Positions 1-5,904 of a stretch of 11,612 bases of DNA are shown here, one piece after another (the stretch's first letter is position 1; each line of letters begins with the position of its first letter). The notes beneath the pieces are model-generated. The model searched no databases, was not told where the DNA came from, and saw only the letters and a list, made by a program, of their open reading frames with translations. The stretch comes from Arthrobacter sp. (GTDB lineage Bacteria; Actinomycetota; Actinomycetes; Actinomycetales; Micrococcaceae). The position numbers and the translations under genes were made by a program. The DNA is taken from positions 1 to 11,612 of the forward strand of contig JASLBS010000212.1 in the NCBI GenBank assembly GCA_030146405.1. Reading direction: 5' to 3'.

Positions 1-39
1 CATACCGTTGCCTGGTCGCACGGCATGATGTATGCCTGA

Positions 40-102
40 GGACGAGGGTCTGGTGGCCATGGACGAGGGTCTGGTGGCCATGGACGAGGGTCTGGTGGCC
101 AT
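40..102. repeat. Three perfect 21-bp tandem repeats
   Basis: Three identical head-to-tail 21-bp units occupy 40-60, 61-81 and 82-102. The unit length is a multiple of three. On the + strand a short open frame (ATG at 32, TAA at 140-142, 36 codons) reads through the array as a repeated heptapeptide MDEGLVA. No Shine-Dalgarno sequence is obvious before that ATG, so translation is doubtful. The array ends about 67 bp before the next gene and could be a slipped-strand variable element in its upstream region. Confidence 0.9.
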
Positions 103-169
103 GAGGACTGTTGTGCCGATGCGGCGGGCAAGCGGCGGGTAAGTTGTACGCATTGAGGTCAGGGAACTG

Positions 170-928
170 ATGATGAAGCAACAGACTCGAGTTCGTTATC
201 AGCTCGAGGACGCCGGTGACTACGTGTGCCTCGAGTGGAATACCGGAATCACCGTGGAATCCTCCGACGTGGCGTCTGCGACCACAGCGGTCACGGCCCT
301 GTCCCCTGCAGGTCCGCGTCCCCTGCTGGTGCGCATCGGGCTCATCGATCACATCACGTCGGGAGCCCGGCAACTGCTGATCAGGGACATTTGCTCCTCG
401 CGAATCGGCCTCGTGGGCGCCGACGACATCGGAACCGTCCTCACAGGTTTCGCCCACCGGTCGGTGACCCCCACCCGGCACTTCGCCGACGACGAGGAGG
501 CCGTCGCATGGTTACTCGATGACACTTCGGAGCAGCCCAGCATCTTCGGTGAAAGCTACGGTGTGCAGAAAGCGTTCACTTCGGAGATGCATGACGACCT
601 GCTGTGGGTGACATGGACACAAGCCCTCCACATCACAGATGCCATTGCGGAGAACATCGTGGTTCGGGCCGAATTCATGAATCCCACATCATGTCCACCA
701 ATGCTTCTGGAACTCCATCAGGTGATGTCGGCGACGGACAATGCAATGAACATTCTCGCCGACGGGCTGAACATCGCCGCCCTAGCGGTCGTGGGCGCGG
801 ATTCCCGCGGTAGAGCACTGATCACCTACTACAAGCAGCGGGCACACCCGCCCTACCCAACCCGCCACTTCGATACTGTCGAGGAAGCAAAGCACTGGCT
901 CACTCAACGGCATGCCGGGCACACCTGA
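170..928 (+). CDS. Protein with two tandem STAS-like (DUF7793-type) domains
   Basis: This is a 252-aa soluble protein without a signal peptide or membrane segment. It consists of two homologous halves, about residues 5-118 and 128-246. Each half has a hydrophobic strand (PLLVRIGLID at 51-60; PMLLELHQVM at 177-186), a second core strand (SRIGLVGADD; IAALAVVGAD), and a closing PTRHF...A..WL signature (101-115 and 230-244, offset 129 residues). This pattern resembles the actinobacterial DUF7793 family, which is related to SpoIIAA/STAS domains; most members I recall carry one copy, and their function is unknown. Two ATGs lie in tandem (170 and 173), with AGGGA at 161-165, so either could start translation. 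The gene stands alone. A regulatory or partner-binding role is inferred only from the fold. No catalytic residues are evident. Confidence 0.75.
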   Translation: MMKQQTRVRYQLEDAGDYVCLEWNTGITVESSDVASATTAVTALSPAGPRPLLVRIGLIDHITSGARQLLIRDICSSRIGLVGADDIGTVLTGFAHRSVTPTRHFADDEEAVAWLLDDTSEQPSIFGESYGVQKAFTSEMHDDLLWVTWTQALHITDAIAENIVVRAEFMNPTSCPPMLLELHQVMSATDNAMNILADGLNIAALAVVGADSRGRALITYYKQRAHPPYPTRHFDTVEEAKHWLTQRHAGHT

Positions 929-1023
929 GACCGACATGGAGGTAAGTCCGTAGTCAGCAGATGAGCTGCACATGAGGGGCCAGCTCTCAGCATGCTGGTT
1001 CTTCGTTCAGTTGCAAGGTGTCC

Positions 1024-1062
1024 GAGTACCGGCGGATTGGGTTTGAGCTTCGGCTCGGTACT
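1024..1062 (+). promoter_or_regulatory. Nested hairpins in the leader of the ketosynthase gene
   Basis: Arms AGTACCG (1025-1031) and CGGTACT (1056-1062) are perfect complements. Between them lies a second stem, GAGC (1045-1048) with GCTC (1053-1056), capped by a TTCG tetraloop. The two stems share base 1056, so they partly compete. If translation starts at 1141, this element lies in a 5' leader of about 100 nt. A regulatory role is inferred. Confidence 0.25.
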
Positions 1063-1140
1063 GGGAAAGTTCTCTTGGTGGCTACCGGTGTTGCTGACAG
1101 AGTAAGTGTGTCTGTTGAACGATCGAGGAACGGATTCGCT

Positions 1141-2361
1141 GTGGTTGTTAGTGGTATCGGGGTGGTGGTCACCGGAATGGGCGCCATGACTCCTGTTGGA
1201 GGTACGGTCACCCAGACGTGGGACAGCCTTGTAGAAGGCCAGTCAGGCATCACGAGTCTGGATGAGCCGTGGGCCCGGGACCTACCGGTGCGGATAGCCG
1301 GGCGTGTGACTGCGGATCCTGCCGATGCACTCTCGACCAGGGAGTACCGGCGGATGGATCGTTGTGGCCATCTGACCCTGGTGGCCTCACGTGAGGCCTG
1401 GCAGCAGGCCGGGCGACCAGACGTTGATCCTGACCGGCTCGCGGTGGTCATCGGATCCGGTTACGGGGGCCTGGGCACTGTCCTCGCTCAGGTTCGTACC
1501 CTGGATGCCGGCGGCCCACGCCGGGTGTCTCCGCACACGCTGACGCAGATGATGGTCAACGGTCCCTCGGCGTGGGTCTCCATCGATATCGGCGCTCAGG
1601 GAGGTGCCCGCACCCCAGTCAGTGCCTGCGCTTCCGGGGCCGAAGCGATCGCCCAGGGGGTTGAGATGATCACCTCGGGCGCGGTCGATGTTGTCGTTGC
1701 CGGCGGGGTCGATGCGTGTGTCAACGAGCTGGCGATCAGCGGTTTCGCTCAACTCCGTGCCCTCTCCACGAGCAATGATGACCCAGCGACGGCGTCCCGC
1801 CCTTTCGACCGTAGCCGCAATGGTTTCGTCATCGCCGAAGGAGCTGGGATCATCGTTCTCGAGCGGGAGGACTTCGCCCGGACACGCGGGGCAGAGATAC
1901 TCGGCCGGATCGCCGGTACCGCCGTCACCTCCGATGCCGGGGATATCGTGGCCGCCGACCAGGCTATTCAGCACCGTGTGATGCGCAAAGCCCTCGCAGC
2001 AGCCGACTTTTCAGCGTCGGACATCGGCTTCGTCCACGCACACGCCACCTCCACCCCGCTCGGTGACCTCCTGGAAGCAGGCGCTATCACGAAGGTGATC
2101 GGCGATGACGTGCCTGTCACGTCCACCAAGTCCATGACCGGACACCTCCTCGGCGGAGCCGGGACACTCGGCGCCATCGTAACCCTTCAGGCTCTCCGGA
2201 CCGGGCTCCTACCCGGCATACTGAACCTCGAGGAACCCGACCCGGACATCAACCTCAACATCAGCGCGGTCACCACCCGATGCGGAGGGGCGAAAGCCGC
2301 TGTGACCAACGCCTTCGGATTCGGTGGGCACAGCACCGCGCTCGTGATCACCTCTGCCTGA
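1141..2361 (+). CDS. fabF: Beta-ketoacyl-ACP synthase, FabF/KAS II (Kas) type
   Basis: This is a thiolase-fold condensing enzyme that joins malonyl-ACP to a growing acyl-ACP during fatty-acid (or related polyketide) elongation in the cytoplasm. From the GTG at 1141 it is 406 aa, close to the usual FabF length. The nucleophile Cys163 in VSACASG falls at the same number as in E. coli FabF. The catalytic histidines are His301 (HAHATST) and His335 (MTGHLLGGAG), with Lys330 in STKSMTGH. The C-terminal GFGG signature reads NAFGFGGHSTALVI. The same frame is open back to a GTG at 1018, but those 41 extra codons match no family member I know, and the N-terminal VVVTGMGAMTPVG strand fits the 1141 start, which has GAGGA about 10 nt upstream. 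A GTG at 1108 is an alternative. No acpP, fabD or fabG neighbours are present, so it is an orphan, perhaps a lipid-tailoring or secondary-metabolism copy. Confidence 0.93.
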   Translation: MVVSGIGVVVTGMGAMTPVGGTVTQTWDSLVEGQSGITSLDEPWARDLPVRIAGRVTADPADALSTREYRRMDRCGHLTLVASREAWQQAGRPDVDPDRLAVVIGSGYGGLGTVLAQVRTLDAGGPRRVSPHTLTQMMVNGPSAWVSIDIGAQGGARTPVSACASGAEAIAQGVEMITSGAVDVVVAGGVDACVNELAISGFAQLRALSTSNDDPATASRPFDRSRNGFVIAEGAGIIVLEREDFARTRGAEILGRIAGTAVTSDAGDIVAADQAIQHRVMRKALAAADFSASDIGFVHAHATSTPLGDLLEAGAITKVIGDDVPVTSTKSMTGHLLGGAGTLGAIVTLQALRTGLLPGILNLEEPDPDINLNISAVTTRCGGAKAAVTNAFGFGGHSTALVITSA

Positions 2362-2823
2362 CAGCAGATCCTGCCCCCTCGTGTAGAAGCACCACCCGCT
2401 CGACCAACCAGTGCTGCGATGCCATCACCAGATCAGTGCCGATCCGCCTCCCACATCGCACCAGACCTTGGCGTACCCCGCGCCACCCTGCACCTGCACG
2501 TCGACATCTTCGACGCGCGGGAATGGATCGCCGACCAGCAGTTCCACTAACTGCTCAACCCGCTGGCGCCATGCTCGGCCTTCAGCACCTATCAGTAACC
2601 TCAATGGCCTGCTACTTTTCGATCGGACTGATTGTATAGGGCGTAGAGACTCCGCGGATCATGTTATCGGGCTTTGATGCACTAAGCGTTGATGAGAGAC
2701 ATCACAGCACAGAAAACAGGTAGTGGTTTACGAGTGGAATGGTGCCAAATCGTAATCGGAGAGCGATAGAGTCGACAGCAGGGGGTTACATCAATTCACC
2801 TCAACGATTCGGAGTAAGAAATC
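2362..2823. other. Gene-poor stretch between fabF and lsr2
   Basis: About 460 bp without a convincing gene. The frame of fabF continues open past its stop to a TAA at 2548-2550. Within it an ATG at 2419 would give a 43-aa peptide whose ASHIAPDLGVPRATLHLHV segment looks like the helix-turn-helix end of a resolvase or transposase, possibly a decayed mobile-element remnant. From about 2590 the sequence becomes relatively AT-rich and probably holds the lsr2 promoter. TATAGG at 2635-2640 and TTTACG near 2727 are weak candidate boxes, and none could be fixed. Confidence 0.4.
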
Positions 2824-3171
2824 ATGGCACAGCGCGTACAGGTACAACTCGTCGATGACCTCAATGGTGAAGAAGCACACGAAACAGTACGTTTCGGTGT
2901 GGACGGCATCAACTACGAAATCGACCTCACTACGGAGAACGCCGACAGGCTGCGCTCAGCTCTCGGCGAGTATGTGGAAAAGGCCCGGAAAGCGAACACC
3001 GGTGGCCGCAAGAGCCAGGGCGGGCAGAAGAACGCGTCACCCTCAGCGTCGGGTCGATCCAGGGAAGAAACCCAGCAGATCCGCCAGTGGGCGAAGGACA
3101 ACGGCCACAACCCCAGTGCTAGAGGCCGGATCACCCAGACCATCATCGATGCCTACAACGAAGCCCACTAA
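2824..3171 (+). CDS. lsr2: Lsr2 nucleoid-associated protein (xenogeneic silencer)
   Basis: Lsr2 is the actinobacterial H-NS analogue: it oligomerises along AT-rich DNA, compacts the nucleoid and silences acquired genes. At 115 aa the protein has the usual length. The N-terminal dimerisation domain (residues 1-56) carries the family pattern VQLVDDLNG, TVRFGVDGINYEIDL and NADRLRSAL. A basic, glycine- and serine-rich linker follows (57-80). The C-terminal DNA-binding domain (81-115) has IRQWAKDNGHNPSARGRI with the AT-hook-like core Arg100-Gly101-Arg102 that enters the minor groove. GGAG at 2811-2814, 9 nt before the ATG, is the ribosome binding site. The gene stands alone, with a strong hairpin about 35 nt after its stop. 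Actinobacteria often carry more than one lsr2 paralogue, so this may be either the main or an accessory copy. Confidence 0.97.
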   Translation: MAQRVQVQLVDDLNGEEAHETVRFGVDGINYEIDLTTENADRLRSALGEYVEKARKANTGGRKSQGGQKNASPSASGRSREETQQIRQWAKDNGHNPSARGRITQTIIDAYNEAH

Positions 3172-3206
3172 CCACCCGGCCCGCTGACCAGCGAGGAAAC
3201 TGGATC

Positions 3207-3272
3207 AAGCAGGGAGGGGGACGTGGTGAAGCGGTAGAGACCTACTAACGCACCATGTCCCCCTCCCTGCTT
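3207..3272 (+). terminator. Large hairpin after lsr2, probable terminator
   Basis: The arms AAGCAGGGAGGGGGAC (3207-3222) and GTCCCCCTCCCTGCTT (3257-3272) are perfect 16-bp complements. The stem continues through one G-T pair into five further pairs (3224-3228 with 3251-3255), giving about 22 bp around a 22-nt loop. The loop itself holds a small stem, GTAG/CTAC (3234-3237 with 3242-3245). Only a short T run follows. Placed 35 nt after the lsr2 stop, it most likely ends that transcript, and its symmetry would let it act on both strands. A small non-autonomous mobile element is the main alternative. Confidence 0.6.
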
Positions 3273-3609
3273 TCCGTCATGGCAGTGGACATGGCCATTG
3301 TCTCCATTGCTGCGGAGGACAAGTCGATTGTTCGGTGGTTCGCCGGCCGGTTGAAAGCGTAGTTCCAGGCGACCTCACCGCGATCCGCGGACTCAGCGAC
3401 AACACCGACCGACGCGCCCCCCTCTGGTAAGAGCAATTTCGAACTTCTCCACCGTGATGCCGCTGGAGGAAAGAGGACAACGTCCCTCCCCCGCGGCACC
3501 GATGGCAATAACTATGCCGCCGACAATCGCCTGGACATTCCCCTGACTGGGTTGACGCCACTGGTCACCCCTCTCCGCCACCCTGTCTCCAGAACTGCTG
3601 GGCGACACC
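3273..3609. other. Stretch without a supported gene
   Basis: No + strand frame is convincing; an ATG at 3255 opens only 35 codons. On the - strand, two overlapping frames (3393-3614 and 3245-3508) would join into one reading frame if the G6 run (C6 on the + strand at about 3417-3422) had gained or lost a base. The joined product would read SSGITVEKFEIALTRGG followed by ASVGVVAESADRGEVAWNYA and end inside the hairpin. I do not recognise it. It may be a decayed minus-strand gene convergent with lsr2, or chance. Confidence 0.3.
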
Positions 3610-3637
3610 AGCACAAAGTGCTAGCACGCTGTGCTAG
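3610..3637 (+). promoter_or_regulatory. Tandem 13-bp operators overlapping the tetR promoter
   Basis: Two dyads of the form AGCAC-N3-GTGCT lie head to tail with no gap: AGCACAAAGTGCT at 3610-3622 and AGCACGCTGTGCT at 3623-3635. The second is extended to perfect 7-bp arms (CTAGCAC/GTGCTAG, 3621-3637). The right end covers a candidate -10 box, TAGGTT (3635-3640), which is 6 nt from the tetR ATG, so a bound repressor would block RNA polymerase. The likely ligand is the adjacent TetR protein acting on its own promoter. Confidence 0.75.
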
Positions 3638-3646
3638 GTTCTAAGG

Positions 3647-4240
3647 ATGGACGGGAACCAGCGAGAGCGGATCGTGGAGTCGGCAGCTCTGGTCATGGCC
3701 GAGGCTGGGCTGGCCGGTGTGACCGTTCGGGCGGTGTCTGCCGCTGCGGGGGTGGGAATGGGAACACTCCGACATTACTTCCCCACTCAGCGCGAACTTC
3801 ACGCGGCAGTGGTGCAGCGCGTCATGGATGCCACGATCGATGACTTCGCCATTCATGACACCTCGCTCGACCCAGGCGAGCGGTTGGTACGGTGCGTGCT
3901 GCAATTCCTTCCTGTGGATGCTTCGGACGGGCCCGTCCTGGAGGTGTGGTTCGGTCTGTACGTGCACGCGTTCGAACCCGGCGGGAACAGTATGGCCCGA
4001 GCTTTTCTGGAGCTCACCGTGAAGCGCTCACATGAGCGGATCAGGGCGTGGTTGGAGCAACTCGCCGATGAGGGCGCGGTAGTGCGAGACCGGATCGACG
4101 AGTCGGTGTTGTTGCTGGGCGCGCTCGTGTCAGGGACCTGCCTCGAGATCATCACCCCGGGATCAGCGATGACCGTCGATGCCGGGCGGGCCTTGCTCAG
4201 TCGAACGTCCCGCGCCCTGATCGAGGAGGAGAAGACGTGA
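3647..4240 (+). CDS. TetR/AcrR-family transcriptional regulator
   Basis: This is a 197-aa one-component regulator of normal TetR length. The N-terminal DNA-binding domain runs over residues 5-55, with the helix-turn-helix at about 25-46 (VTVRAVSAAAGVGMGTLRHYF). The rest is the helical ligand-binding and dimerisation domain, where the conserved VWFGLYVHA and ALVSGTCLEI patches suggest the TetR_C_6/BetI-like subgroup. The ATG at 3647 gives the standard N-terminus; its only purine-rich tract (AAGG) abuts the start codon, so a leaderless transcript is likely. Its stop overlaps the GTG start of the downstream hydrolase by 4 nt, indicating one coupled operon. Tandem operators sit on its promoter, so autorepression is probable. 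The inducer is unknown, presumably a substrate of the hydrolase. Confidence 0.92.
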   Translation: MDGNQRERIVESAALVMAEAGLAGVTVRAVSAAAGVGMGTLRHYFPTQRELHAAVVQRVMDATIDDFAIHDTSLDPGERLVRCVLQFLPVDASDGPVLEVWFGLYVHAFEPGGNSMARAFLELTVKRSHERIRAWLEQLADEGAVVRDRIDESVLLLGALVSGTCLEIITPGSAMTVDAGRALLSRTSRALIEEEKT

Positions 4241-5484
4241 ACGAACGCATGAAGGACAAGGAAAAGACCACTGCGGCGCGTCGTAGACGCCACGCGCAGA
4301 TCGCCGCGATCCCTGGAGTGCGCACGCTGTCACGTCCGCTCCCGGGCGGAGGTACGTTCGACCTCGCCTACACACGAACCGGACCGGAAAGTGATGTGCC
4401 GGTTCTCGTGTTCCCCGGAGGCCCGGGCCTCGCCTCGGTGCTTCCGTATCGTGCTCTGCGGGCCAAAGCGGAGAAGCTGGGCCTGGACATGGTGATGATG
4501 GAGCACCGCGGGATCGGCTTGTCCCGCACCGATGTAGAGGGCGTCGATCTGCCGCGTCGGTCGATCACGATCACCGAGGTGATCGATGACGCTGCCGCAG
4601 TCCTCGCCGCCGAAGGAATCGATCGAGCCCTGGTGTACGGAACCTCCTACGGCAGCTACCTCGCTCAGGGGTTCGGGGTACGGCACCCGAGCAAAGTTGC
4701 CGCGATGGTGCTGGATTCGGCGATGCTCGGCGCGCACTTCGGCCAGTCGTCGGGACAGCGGCTTCGTGACCTCTTCTGGCATGGCACCACTACTACACAG
4801 ACGCAGGCCGCCACAATCCGGCGGCTCGTCGAGGCAGGTGTGATCCGGCAGGATGAAGCAGGATTCCCCTTGCAGTTCCTCTACGAGTTCGGCGGGCTAC
4901 CGTTCATCGACCGGATGCTCACTTCACGTGAACAGGGCCGAGGGCAGCGGGTGTGGCAATGGATCCAGGGGCTGGGTGCCGGGGAAGTGATGATGCCCCG
5001 ACCATTCATGATGGAGTTCGACCTCGTCGGTGAGATCGCTTTCCGGGAACTCGACTACGCTCCCACCCCCGACGGTGGACCACTGGAATCAGCGAGTAGT
5101 TTCGCCGAGGCGGCGGGGAATTTCTCCACGTTCGAGCGCGAACCGTTCGACCTTCCTGCCGAAATCCCTGCGTTCACCTGGCCAACGGTGGTCATCAGCG
5201 GCGACCGCGACATCCGCACCCCACGCACTGTCGCCGAGCAGATCACGATGCTCATTCCGGACTCGATCCTCCTGTCGGTCCGCGATCACGGCCACAGCGC
5301 ACTCGACACCCACCCCACGCTTGCACTCGAAGTCACTCGCGCCGCGGTAGACGGAATCCGAACAACCGGAGCGATCGAGGCGAGAACGCTGCCCCCAGAT
5401 CCTCACGGGACTTCCGGGCTGATGCACCGGCTCGTCTCCGCCCGTCTTGCCCTCGCCCGAATCACCCCACGAGCCCTCAGCTAG
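4237..5484 (+). CDS. Alpha/beta hydrolase, S33 prolyl aminopeptidase-like
   Basis: A 415-aa serine hydrolase of the alpha/beta fold. The oxyanion-hole region reads PGGPG (60-64), where most S33 peptidases have HGGPG. The EHRGIGLS element (89-96) is characteristic of the proline iminopeptidase group. The nucleophile is Ser137 in GTSYGS, with Asp325 in GDRDIRTP and His353 in HGHSALD completing the triad. A cap domain fills about 165-285. There is no signal peptide; the first 20 residues are rich in Arg and Lys, suggesting a cytoplasmic enzyme. The GTG start overlaps the tetR stop (GTGA) and has GAGGAGGAG just upstream within tetR, so translation is coupled. The C-terminus extends about 45 residues past the core. 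The substrate cannot be inferred: N-terminal proline peptides, an ester or an antibiotic are all possible. Control by the adjacent TetR is very likely. Confidence 0.88.
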   Translation: MNERMKDKEKTTAARRRRHAQIAAIPGVRTLSRPLPGGGTFDLAYTRTGPESDVPVLVFPGGPGLASVLPYRALRAKAEKLGLDMVMMEHRGIGLSRTDVEGVDLPRRSITITEVIDDAAAVLAAEGIDRALVYGTSYGSYLAQGFGVRHPSKVAAMVLDSAMLGAHFGQSSGQRLRDLFWHGTTTTQTQAATIRRLVEAGVIRQDEAGFPLQFLYEFGGLPFIDRMLTSREQGRGQRVWQWIQGLGAGEVMMPRPFMMEFDLVGEIAFRELDYAPTPDGGPLESASSFAEAAGNFSTFEREPFDLPAEIPAFTWPTVVISGDRDIRTPRTVAEQITMLIPDSILLSVRDHGHSALDTHPTLALEVTRAAVDGIRTTGAIEARTLPPDPHGTSGLMHRLVSARLALARITPRALS

Positions 5485-5622
5485 CACAACCCCTGCGACC
5501 AAGAGCTCCCTCCTCGAGAACAACACGGGCACTCACCGTCGAGGACAAGACCTCTCCCGAGTACCTGACACAGACACACACGTGACACGTACCGCAGCGA
5601 GGGCACCCAAGAGCAACCATGG

Positions 5623-5653
5623 TTGACATTTCCGCTACTTAGCAACTTAGATT
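5623..5653 (+). promoter_or_regulatory. Promoter of the HTH/ClpN operon with a direct repeat
   Basis: A consensus -35 TTGACA (5623-5628) is followed after 19 nt by TAGATT (5648-5653), a TANNNT -10 box. The ATG at 5659 begins 5 nt later, where transcription should start, so the mRNA is probably leaderless. A direct repeat ACTTAG (5637-5642 and 5645-5650, 8-bp period) spans the spacer and the -10 box and is a candidate regulator site. Confidence 0.65.
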
Positions 5654-5658
5654 GACGT

Positions 5659-5904
5659 ATGGAGTCATCACAGGTCGCGACAACCGCTGCGGATACGACT
5701 GATCCGCGTGCCGGTCTACGGGCGGTGGCGTCCCTGCGCGTTCTGGCAGATTCCCTGGAGCTCCGTCAGGTGGAGGCTGCGCTGCGGGCTGGAATGAACT
5801 GGCAGATGATTGCGGACGCGCTCGGTGTTACGCGTCAAGCAGTCCATAAGAAGTACTCCAAGCGTGTCGATCCTTCGATCCTCGGCCTCAGGAGGCGAGC
5901 ATGA
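5659..5904 (+). CDS. Small helix-turn-helix protein
   Basis: An 81-aa protein with one recognisable element: a helix-turn-helix at residues 46-66 (MNWQMIADALGVTRQAVHKKY), of the sigma-factor region 4/HTH_23 kind often seen in short actinobacterial regulators. An amphipathic helix (about 18-44) precedes it and may mediate dimerisation. The basic C-terminus (KKYSKRV, LRRRA) fits DNA contact. The ATG coincides with the predicted transcription start. Its stop overlaps the start of the next gene as ATGA, with AGGAGG at 5890-5895 inside its 3' end, so the two are coupled. It probably controls this operon, perhaps through the ACTTAG repeats; that link is inferred. Confidence 0.85.
   Translation: MESSQVATTAADTTDPRAGLRAVASLRVLADSLELRQVEAALRAGMNWQMIADALGVTRQAVHKKYSKRVDPSILGLRRRA

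Noticed and set aside
1..39. Frame 1 reads HTVAWSHGMMYA then TGA, possibly the 3' end of an upstream gene.
   Set aside because: Twelve codons are too few to tell a real gene end from chance, and no family is recognisable.
32..142. 36-codon open frame through the tandem repeat.
   Set aside because: It has no clear ribosome binding site, and any 21-bp repeat free of stop codons would give such a frame; recorded only with the repeat.
1024..1355. The 14-mer GAGTACCGGCGGAT occurs at 1024-1037 and 1342-1355 in the same frame.
   Set aside because: A 14-bp exact repeat is not surprising in 11.6 kb of GC-rich coding sequence, and the flanks do not match.
1387..1974. 195-codon minus-strand frame inside fabF.
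   Set aside because: It is a shadow of a strongly conserved + strand gene with all catalytic motifs, and its product has low-complexity, unrecognisable sequence.
5580..5590. ACGTG-A-CACGT dyad upstream of the HTH/ClpN promoter.
   Set aside because: Five-base arms are common by chance in this composition and it lies outside the core promoter.
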